DNA of 5,142 nucleotides from Neisseriaceae bacterium (GTDB lineage: Bacteria > Pseudomonadota > Gammaproteobacteria > Burkholderiales > Neisseriaceae). Under the pieces are notes generated by a model. The model was not told the DNA's origin. It saw only the letters and a list, made by a program, of their open reading frames with translations, and searched no databases. Below are positions 1 to 4,677 of the stretch, piece after piece. Position 1 is the stretch's first letter, and every line of letters begins with the position of its first letter. The position numbers were made by a program, and so were the translations under genes. The stretch lies in contig JAFWUA010000118.1 of assembly GCA_017518785.1 (NCBI GenBank), forward strand, positions 1 through 5,142. Direction: 5' to 3'.

Positions 1-833
1 ATTTTACCGCCCAAGCACACGCCGCCAAAGCGTTTGTTCGGCACAAACGGAATGTCTTGACCAGTATGCCAAATCACTGAATTGGTTGCCGATTTACGAG
101 AAGAACCCGTGCCAACCACATCGCCCACATAAGCAACCAAATTGCCTTTGGCTTTTAATTCTTCTAAAGTTTTAATCGGACCTACTTCGCCTGATTTATC
201 AGGGGTAATGCCGTCTCTGGGGTTTTTCAACATCGCCAAGGCGTGCAGGGGAATATCAGGACGACTCCATGCGTCAGGAGCAGGAGATAAGTCATCGGTA
301 TTGGTTTCACCTGACACTTTAAACACGGTTACGGTGATTTTTTCAGCCACTTTCGGACGAGATGTGAACCATTCAGCGTCTGCCCAAGATTGCAACACCG
401 CTTTGGCATTGGCATTGTCTTTGTCGGCTTTTTCTTTCACATCGTTAAATGCGTCAAACATCAACAAAGTGTGTTTTAAGCCATTGGCGGCAATCGCACC
501 TAATTTTGCGTCATCTAACAAATCAACCAAAGGAGCAATGTTATAACCGCCCAACATTGTGCCTAAAAGTTCTGTGGCTTTTTCAGGCGAAACCAAAGGC
601 GATTTCAGGGAGCCTTTGGCAACGGCTGCCAAAAATTCGGCTTTAACTTTGGACGCGTCATCAACACCAGGCGGCACACGGTGCGAGAGTAAATGCACCA
701 AAAAATCTTCTTCACCTTTTGGCGGATTTTGCAATAATTCAACTAAACCTGCGGTTTGCTCCGCAGACAACGCCAACGCAGGAATGCCCAAGGCTTCCCG
801 CTCTGCGGCGGCTTTGCGATATTCTGCTAACAT
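1..833 (-). CDS. acnB: Aconitate hydratase B (bifunctional aconitase), N-terminal part; 3' end lies outside the window
   Basis: AcnB interconverts citrate and isocitrate through cis-aconitate in the TCA cycle, using a [4Fe-4S] cluster in the cytoplasm; in many proteobacteria it also acts on 2-methylaconitate. The 277 codons visible align along their whole length with E. coli AcnB as I remember it. It begins MLAEYRKAAAERE, like the HEAT-like N-terminal domain specific to AcnB (about residues 1-155). The swivel domain follows, with GETNTDDLSPAPDAWSRPDI near 175-194 and GDVVGTGSSRKSATNS near 237-252. The cluster cysteines lie further downstream, beyond the window edge. The ATG at 833 is chosen because AAGGA stands a few bases upstream and the N-terminus matches the family. 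The gene is richer in G+C than yajR and waaF, plausibly because it is highly expressed. Family assignment is very secure. Confidence 0.97.
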   Translation of the reverse strand, partial: MLAEYRKAAAEREALGIPALALSAEQTAGLVELLQNPPKGEEDFLVHLLSHRVPPGVDDASKVKAEFLAAVAKGSLKSPLVSPEKATELLGTMLGGYNIAPLVDLLDDAKLGAIAANGLKHTLLMFDAFNDVKEKADKDNANAKAVLQSWADAEWFTSRPKVAEKITVTVFKVSGETNTDDLSPAPDAWSRPDIPLHALAMLKNPRDGITPDKSGEVGPIKTLEELKAKGNLVAYVGDVVGTGSSRKSATNSVIWHTGQDIPFVPNKRFGGVCLGGK

Positions 834-942
834 AGATTATTCCTTTTTATAGGTTGATGGTTTGTATTAAATGAATTTTTTAAGATTTGAAGCACGTGTA
901 GGTTCATAATTAAACGTCTTATGAGTGCCACAAAAGGTCGAG

Positions 943-970
943 ATTTTATCACAATTTAACGCTGTGAAAA
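943..970 (-). promoter_or_regulatory. Candidate sigma-70 promoter for acnB
   Basis: On the minus strand a TTTTCA hexamer (970 to 965; 4 of 6 to TTGACA) is followed after 16 bases by TAAAAT (948 to 943; 5 of 6 to TATAAT), with TGA directly in front of the -10, giving an extended -10 element. Transcription would start near 936 and leave a leader of about 100 bases before the acnB ATG. This is a pattern match in AT-rich DNA; no operator was recognised nearby. Confidence 0.45.
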
Positions 971-1010
971 ATTAGGAAACGTAGATAAAAATACATCACA
1001 TATATGTTGA

Positions 1011-1061
1011 TAAGTCTGCCGGAAAATATATTACGTGTAAAAATATTTTCCGGCAGACTTA
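1011..1061. repeat. Inverted pair of DUS-like elements: 19-bp perfect stem, 13-base loop
   Basis: The left arm at 1011-1029 and the right arm at 1043-1061 are exact reverse complements over 19 bases, with the 13-base spacer 1030-1042. Each arm contains the 12-mer AGTCTGCCGGAA (plus strand at 1013-1024, minus strand at 1048-1059), and both extend to AGTCTGCCGGAAAA. Inverted DUS pairs located 3' of genes, often serving as terminators, are well known in Neisseria. On the minus strand the sequence after this stem is only moderately T-rich, so as a terminator it is weaker than the alternative pairing at 1046-1097. Confidence 0.85.
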
Positions 1062-1097
1062 ATTTTAAATATTTAATCAATAAAGTCTGCCGGAAAA
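1046..1097 (-). terminator. Probable intrinsic terminator of yajR-ssb, built from two DUS-like elements
   Basis: Reading the minus strand after the ssb stop, a third DUS copy (plus-strand 12-mer at 1084-1095) pairs with the middle copy. The arms 1083-1097 and 1046-1060 are perfectly complementary over 15 bases, with a 22-base AT-rich loop. Right after the stem the minus strand reads TATTTTTA, a U-rich tract in RNA, as expected of a Rho-independent terminator. It lies about 35 bases beyond the ssb stop codon. The middle arm is shared with the 1011-1061 hairpin, so only one of the two can form at a time. Confidence 0.7.
1084..1095 (+). repeat. DUS-like 12-mer, third copy of the cluster
   Basis: A perfect AGTCTGCCGGAA followed by AA, identical over 14 bases to the other three perfect copies (1013-1024 plus, 1048-1059 minus, 4632-4643 plus). 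It is the copy nearest to the 3' end of ssb. By analogy with Neisseria, such elements mark DNA for recognition by the minor pilin ComP during natural transformation. That role is inferred here from recurrence and placement. Confidence 0.7.
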
Positions 1098-1131
1098 GTT
1101 ATTTATTATCAATTTGTATTATAAAGAAATA

Positions 1132-1611
1132 TTAAAACGGAATATCATCTTCTAAATCAGACATGGGTTCAGCTGGCTTATCCTCTACTGGACGGCGTGG
1201 AGGTTCTGGTGGTGTGCTATTTTCAGCAGATGATGCAGTTTCTTCTGGGAATGGAGAATAGCCACTGTTGCTTGTATTTTCGCTACGTGAACCCAACATC
1301 TTCATATCATTTGCGATAATATCGTATGCAGTGCGTTCTATACCGTCTTTGCCTGTATATTTGCGTGATGAAATTCGTCCATCAATAAATACCAAGCTAC
1401 CTTTTTTCAAGTATTGTTGGCAAATTTCTGCCAAACGGCGATAAACAACAATATTGTGCCATTCGGTGCGTTGTTGGCGATTGCCGTCTTTATCTTTCCA
1501 AGTTTCATCAGTTGCAATCGAAAAATTGCAAACTGGCTCATTGTTTGACATATAACGCGTTTCAGGATCACGACCCAAACGACCAACTAATACAACTTTA
1601 TTTACTGACAT
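1132..1611 (-). CDS. ssb: Single-stranded DNA-binding protein
   Basis: SSB coats single-stranded DNA as a homotetramer during replication, recombination and repair, and recruits partner proteins through its C-terminal tip. The 159-residue product has the OB fold at about residues 1-107, starting MSVNKVVLVGRLGRDPETRY. W38 and W51 with H52 correspond to E. coli W40, W54 and H55; E. coli F60 and W88 appear as Y57 and Y85. A Pro/Ser/Glu-rich disordered linker (about 108-150) leads to the acidic tip DLEDDIPF (152-159), close to the usual DDDIPF. The ATG at 1611 is preferred over the in-frame ATG at 1629 because it matches the family N-terminus and has GGAG 10 bases upstream. It overlaps the 3' end of yajR by 14 bp, so the two genes are probably co-transcribed, with ssb translation possibly coupled. 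E. coli SSB is somewhat longer (178 residues). Confidence 0.97.
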   Translation of the reverse strand: MSVNKVVLVGRLGRDPETRYMSNNEPVCNFSIATDETWKDKDGNRQQRTEWHNIVVYRRLAEICQQYLKKGSLVFIDGRISSRKYTGKDGIERTAYDIIANDMKMLGSRSENTSNSGYSPFPEETASSAENSTPPEPPRRPVEDKPAEPMSDLEDDIPF

Positions 1612-2989
1612 AATCAGGAATCTCCGCAAAAAGGGTTTTTAAATTATCATGGTTAAAATTTTTGGGTAACACTTTGAGATAAAGTATTTTTTTATCAGAT
1701 GAAAAAGCAATTTCGGTTACCCCCTGCATTTCACGTAGGCGATAGTTTAAAGTTTCAAGATGATTTTGCCAAGCAGCAGGTATAGATTCAATAAATGTTT
1801 TTACTGGCAATGGTACACTTGCACCAACAACAAGTAGTCCCCAAACTATCATCAATAATCCGCAAAATATAAATACTGCATTTGCTTCTATATATTGCAT
1901 TAATACACCACCGATGAGACTGCCGGAAAACAATCCTAACGACATTGCAGTGTTATATACACCCATTGCACTACCCTTTAAGGTTGATGGTGAAATTTTT
2001 GATACCCAAGATGGTAAGATTGCTTCTGCAATATTTAATCCAATAAAATATAAAGATAACATTATCAAAATTGCTATCAAATTATGATTAACACTTAATC
2101 CAAATTGAGCTATTGCTAATAGAATAATTGCGATTAATAACGTTTGTTTTAATTTACCGCGTATTTCTCCAATAGCAACTGCCGGAACCATAGCAATAAT
2201 GCCAATTATGGTTACAGGAAAATATATTTTCCACAACTCACTGCGTTGTATATCTACATATTGTGATATAACAAATGGCAGTGCAACAAACATTGCCATT
2301 TGGGCACAATGCAGAGCGAAAATACCAAAATTCAAACGCCACAAAGAAGCATTCTTAAACACCAATGGCAAATTAGCTATATTGGTTGCAACATCTTCTT
2401 TTACCTGTATTTGTGGTGGATCTGGAACGATAAAGCGTACCACTAAAATACCGATGATAATTAATACACCCATTAGTATAAAAATTCCTGATACACCAAT
2501 GATGTTTTCTAAAACAGGTGCAATAATCAGACTAATAGAAAATGTAAGTGCAATACTCAAACCAATTATCGACATCGCACGAGTACGCACCTCATCACGA
2601 GTTAAATCTGCTAAAAGTGCTGTTACCGCAGCACTTACTGCACCCATTCCTTGCAAGGCACGAGCTATGGTTAGAAAGATAACATTATCAGCAAATGCTG
2701 ATAAAAAGCTTCCCAAAGCAAATAAACTTAAACCTATACAAATTACATTTTTGCGACCCCAACGGTCAGAGGCTATGCCTAATGGCAATTGAAAAATAGC
2801 TTGGGTCAAACCATAAATTCCAAATGATAACCCTACTAACATTTTATTGTTGCCACCATCTAATGTGCTTGCCCATAAAGTGAATATGGGAAGAAGTAGA
2901 AAAATTCCTAATAAGCGTAGCACATATACAAAAGATAAAATGGCAGAAACACGTTTTTCTTGATGATTCATGTGTGTTGTTTGGTTCAT
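1598..2989 (-). CDS. yajR: YajR-type major facilitator superfamily transporter with C-terminal YAM-like domain
   Basis: This is an inner-membrane MFS protein, probably a proton-driven exporter; the substrate of YajR is not established. Of its 463 residues, about 18-395 carry some twelve hydrophobic segments. Conserved blocks match E. coli YajR (about 454 residues): GIYGLTQAIFQLPLG (57-71), motif A GIASDRWGRK (71-80), ARALQGMGAVSAAV (109-122), RLNFGIFALH (218-227) and LKGSAMGVYNTAMSLG (337-352). The soluble tail (about 403-463) resembles the ferredoxin-like YAM domain that sets YajR apart from ordinary MFS drug exporters. The start is uncertain: neither the ATG at 2989 nor the one at 2971 (protein starting MNHQEKRVS) has a clear Shine-Dalgarno. 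A perfect TATAAT lies at 3030 to 3025. The gene is AT-rich, is followed by ssb with overlap, and contains two degenerate DUS-like sites. Confidence 0.9.
   Translation of the reverse strand: MNQTTHMNHQEKRVSAILSFVYVLRLLGIFLLLPIFTLWASTLDGGNNKMLVGLSFGIYGLTQAIFQLPLGIASDRWGRKNVICIGLSLFALGSFLSAFADNVIFLTIARALQGMGAVSAAVTALLADLTRDEVRTRAMSIIGLSIALTFSISLIIAPVLENIIGVSGIFILMGVLIIIGILVVRFIVPDPPQIQVKEDVATNIANLPLVFKNASLWRLNFGIFALHCAQMAMFVALPFVISQYVDIQRSELWKIYFPVTIIGIIAMVPAVAIGEIRGKLKQTLLIAIILLAIAQFGLSVNHNLIAILIMLSLYFIGLNIAEAILPSWVSKISPSTLKGSAMGVYNTAMSLGLFSGSLIGGVLMQYIEANAVFIFCGLLMIVWGLLVVGASVPLPVKTFIESIPAAWQNHLETLNYRLREMQGVTEIAFSSDKKILYLKVLPKNFNHDNLKTLFAEIPDYVSK
1917..1928 (+). repeat. Degenerate DUS-like element inside yajR
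   Basis: AGACTGCCGGAA matches the window's DUS-like 12-mer at 11 of 12 positions (T to A at position 3) and is also followed by AA. It lies in the coding region, antisense to yajR, at the codons for the segment GLFSGSLIG. A weaker site sharing CTGCCGGAA lies at 2179-2187 in the same gene. Degenerate or intragenic DUS copies are common in Neisseriaceae, so this supports the dialect, though function is not shown. Confidence 0.45.
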
Positions 2990-3024
2990 ATTGTTTTTTT
3001 ACTAATAATGAAAAAATTTTTCTA

Positions 3025-3030
3025 ATTATA
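3025..3030 (-). promoter_or_regulatory. Candidate -10 element of the yajR-ssb promoter
   Basis: The minus strand carries a perfect TATAAT (3030 to 3025), giving a start near 3018 and a leader of about 29 bases to the yajR ATG at 2989. No good -35 is seen at 16-18 bases (ATTCTA or AATTCT); TTGAAA is present but 21 bases away. The region is very AT-rich, so chance matches are likely. It lies downstream of the terminator at 3070-3097, which would isolate yajR from the small gene upstream. Confidence 0.4.
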
Positions 3031-3069
3031 GACGTTTTTATATGTTTAGAATTTCAAAATTTTTTAAGC

Positions 3070-3097
3070 AAAAAAAAGGTGTGACAACCGCCACACC
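3070..3097 (-). terminator. Rho-independent terminator of the small membrane-peptide gene
   Basis: On the minus strand GGTGTGGC (3097 to 3090), loop GGTT (3089 to 3086) and GTCACACC (3085 to 3078) form an 8-bp stem with one G-T wobble, followed directly by eight T residues (3077 to 3070). This is a textbook intrinsic terminator. It lies 81 bases beyond the stop of the 47-codon gene at 3179-3322 and in front of yajR. Its presence independently supports a minus-strand transcript from this interval. Confidence 0.85.
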
Positions 3098-3178
3098 GAA
3101 CACACACATCAAGAGGAAAAAGACTCTACTAACTTAAAAACAATCAAACCAATTAACAAACCACGCAACTTAAAAATA

Positions 3179-3322
3179 TCAATCTTGTGCGTTTTCTGCA
3201 TCCTTTTGGGCTTGTTTTCCAACCCAAATAAACAAATAGATTGCCATAACAATGACAAATCCAATAGTGAAAAGTGACAGAAGTCCAATTTGAGAGCTAA
3301 ATAATTTTGCAAAAAGTCCCAT
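3179..3322 (-). CDS. Small single-pass membrane protein, DUF3149-like (47 residues)
   Basis: The ATG at 3322 opens a 47-codon frame ending in TGA, with AAGGGA about 8 bases upstream as a good Shine-Dalgarno. The product begins MGLFAKLFSSQIGLLSL, has one strongly hydrophobic helix at about residues 12-34, and ends in a short charged tail (GKQAQKDAENAQD). Length, the amphipathic LFAKLFSS start and the layout resemble DUF3149 proteins of Betaproteobacteria, which have no known function; I make this link from memory. The gene is a complete unit: a predicted FNR-type promoter upstream and a strong terminator downstream. With that promoter, a role as an accessory subunit of an inner-membrane respiratory complex is conceivable, as for CcoQ or CydX, but this is speculation. 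A longer frame over the same DNA (3109-3387) has no such support. Confidence 0.78.
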   Translation of the reverse strand: MGLFAKLFSSQIGLLSLFTIGFVIVMAIYLFIWVGKQAQKDAENAQD

Positions 3323-3385
3323 GATAGCGTTCCCTTAATTAAATAATTAAAAATAAGTTTTAGTTGTACTGCCAACTTTTGGTGC

Positions 3386-3427
3386 ATTGTATAGATGTAA
3401 TTAATGGTTGTTATTGATTTATGTCAA
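3386..3427 (-). promoter_or_regulatory. Candidate FNR-dependent class II promoter of the small membrane-peptide gene
   Basis: The minus strand reads TTGACATAAATCAA (3427 to 3414), matching 9 of 10 defined bases of the FNR consensus TTGAT-N4-ATCAA. Downstream, TACAAT (3391 to 3386) fits the -10 at 5 of 6. Counting -7 at 3386, +1 falls at 3379 and the box centre (between 3420 and 3421) lies at -41.5, the standard position for class II activation by FNR, the oxygen-sensing Fe-S regulator. The leader to the ATG at 3322 would be about 57 bases. TTGACA inside the box could also serve as an ordinary -35 with a poor -10, so an FNR-independent promoter cannot be excluded. Confidence 0.6.
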
Positions 3428-3559
3428 ACATAGTGTGCAATAAATGTTTTTGTTTGATTTAACTTGTAGTTTAAGACTAATATCTTGTTTTTTGTTAAAT
3501 TTAGCTTTTTAAAGCGTAATATTTATGAGTTAAGTTCACCGACTTTTATAGCGATAGAG

Positions 3560-3565
3560 TACAAT
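3560..3565 (+). promoter_or_regulatory. Candidate -10 element for waaF
   Basis: TACAAT (5 of 6 to TATAAT) lies about 40 bases before the waaF ATG. The best -35 candidate, TTCACC, is 19 bases upstream and weak. The ten bases TACAATGCAC also occur at the predicted -10 of the divergent small-peptide promoter (3391 to 3382, minus strand). The rest of the spacer 3428-3559 is AT-rich with no recognised site. Confidence 0.3.
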
Positions 3566-3605
3566 GCACGGTTTGCTAATTTAAAAGTTTTAAAAAGATT
3601 GAACA

Positions 3606-4664
3606 ATGAGTTCTGTTGGGCGTGAAAAAATATTGGTAATTGCACCATCTTGGATTGGTGATTGTGTGATGGCACAACCATCGCTTGCATTATTGCGACA
3701 GCAATATCCAGATGCAACTATTCACGTATTTGCACCTAAATGGTCGTTGCCAGTGTTAAAACGTATGCCGGAAGTAGATGAAGTTTTAGAAAATCCATTT
3801 GGGCATGGCGAATTAAAATTATTAAAACGTATGCGATTAGGACGTATGTTAGGTAAACAAGGTTTTACTCGTGCCTTGATTCTGCCTAATTCGATGAAAT
3901 CAGCATTAGTTCCTTATTTTGCTAAAATCCCAATTCGTACTGGTTTTGTTGGTGAAATGCGTTATCACTTAATCAATGATATTCGCGTTTTAAATGAAGT
4001 GAAATTGCCCAAGATGGTTGATAGATACACATCGTTATCTTATCCGGCTACACAGTCATTATCAATAAATTCGCCTATGCCTGTTTTAACCGTTGATTCT
4101 CAAAGCCAAGTTGCAAGTGTAGAAAAATTTTCCTTAAATTTAGAACGTCCGATTGTATCGATTTGTCCTGGTGCAGAATATGGTATTGCTAAACGTTGGC
4201 CTGTAAAACATTTTGCTCAAGTGGTAAAACAGTGTGTGGCAAAAGGTTGGCAGGTTTGGTATTTTGGTTCCCATAAAGATGCACCGATTGCACAGGAAAT
4301 TATAGAATTATCAGGAGGTTTAGGAATTAGTCTTTGTGGTAAAACAAAATTAGATGAAGCTGTTGATTTATTGGCATTGAGTAATGTGGTGTTATGTAAT
4401 GATTCGGGTTTAATGCACATTGCAGCAGCATTGCAACGTCCAATTGTAGTGATTTATGGTTCATCTTCGTCTGACCATACCCCACCATTGTCTGAATGCG
4501 TAGAAATATTAAGTTTAAATTTAGAATGCAGTCCTTGTTTTGAACGTGAATGTCCTTTGGGACATATGCGTTGTTTAGAGGATTTATCATATGAACTTGT
4601 ATTTGATGCTATCAATAAATTAATAAACAATAGTCTGCCGGAAAATAATTTAAATAATGTATAA
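3606..4664 (+). CDS. waaF: ADP-heptose:LPS heptosyltransferase II
   Basis: WaaF (RfaF) transfers the second L-glycero-D-manno-heptose from ADP-heptose to the LPS/LOS inner core at the cytoplasmic face of the inner membrane. It is a GT-B fold enzyme of family GT9. The 352 residues match E. coli WaaF (348) throughout: KILVIAPSWIGDCVM (8-22), in which D19 sits where the family has its catalytic Asp; RMPEVDE (53-59); LPNSMKSALVPYFAKIP (93-109); GEMRYHLINDIRVL (116-129); nucleotide-sugar site PGAEYGIAKRWP (188-199); NDSGLMHIAAAL (265-276). A four-cysteine stretch (C308, C311, C316, C323) lies near the C-terminus, in a region where E. coli WaaF differs. The ATG at 3606 agrees with the family start but has no clear Shine-Dalgarno. 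The last codons hold a DUS-like element. The hscA start follows 13 bases after the stop on the same strand. Confidence 0.96.
   Translation: MSSVGREKILVIAPSWIGDCVMAQPSLALLRQQYPDATIHVFAPKWSLPVLKRMPEVDEVLENPFGHGELKLLKRMRLGRMLGKQGFTRALILPNSMKSALVPYFAKIPIRTGFVGEMRYHLINDIRVLNEVKLPKMVDRYTSLSYPATQSLSINSPMPVLTVDSQSQVASVEKFSLNLERPIVSICPGAEYGIAKRWPVKHFAQVVKQCVAKGWQVWYFGSHKDAPIAQEIIELSGGLGISLCGKTKLDEAVDLLALSNVVLCNDSGLMHIAAALQRPIVVIYGSSSSDHTPPLSECVEILSLNLECSPCFERECPLGHMRCLEDLSYELVFDAINKLINNSLPENNLNNV
4632..4643 (+). repeat. DUS-like 12-mer within the 3' end of waaF
   Basis: A perfect AGTCTGCCGGAA followed by AA, identical over 14 bases to the copies at 1013, 1048 (minus) and 1084. It is in frame and encodes Ser343-Leu-Pro-Glu346, close to the waaF stop at 4662-4664. 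It is a single copy with no inverted partner, so it is not a terminator, consistent with transcription continuing into hscA. Confidence 0.7.
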
Positions 4665-4677
4665 AGATTAGATTATT

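Noticed and set aside
208..216. ATGCCGTCT, the first nine bases of the Neisseria AT-type uptake sequence
   Set aside because: It is followed by CTG and lacks the terminal GAA, falls in conserved acnB codons (RDGI), and the window's recurrent element is a different 12-mer; best read as chance.
142..852. Plus-strand open frames of 134, 65 and 97 codons
   Set aside because: They lie antisense within acnB, whose minus-strand product matches AcnB throughout; their translations resemble no family and have Ser/Ala-rich shadow composition.
2199..2792. A 197-codon plus-strand frame inside yajR
   Set aside because: It is antisense to a clear transporter gene and has no ribosome binding site or recognisable domain; such long shadows are common opposite hydrophobic coding sequence.
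3109..3387. A 92-codon minus-strand frame covering the 47-codon gene in another frame
   Set aside because: Its ATG lies just at the predicted transcription start, it lacks a ribosome binding site, and its translation is a frame-shifted reading of the DUF3149-like gene, which has better start signals and composition.
3503..3515. GCTTT-TT-AAAGC mini-hairpin upstream of waaF
   Set aside because: Only five base pairs with a two-base loop, in AT-rich DNA, without a T tract or a gene ending nearby; not a credible terminator or operator.
3523..3717. A 64-codon minus-strand frame overlapping the waaF start
   Set aside because: Antisense to conserved WaaF N-terminal codons, with no supporting start signals or family resemblance.
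3766..3773. TGCCGGAA within waaF as a further uptake element
   Set aside because: Only eight bases of the motif core are present and they encode the conserved residues MPEV, so it is explained by protein sequence.
4217..4590. Two minus-strand frames of 67 and 87 codons inside waaF
   Set aside because: Both are antisense to the most conserved part of WaaF; no independent evidence for expression.
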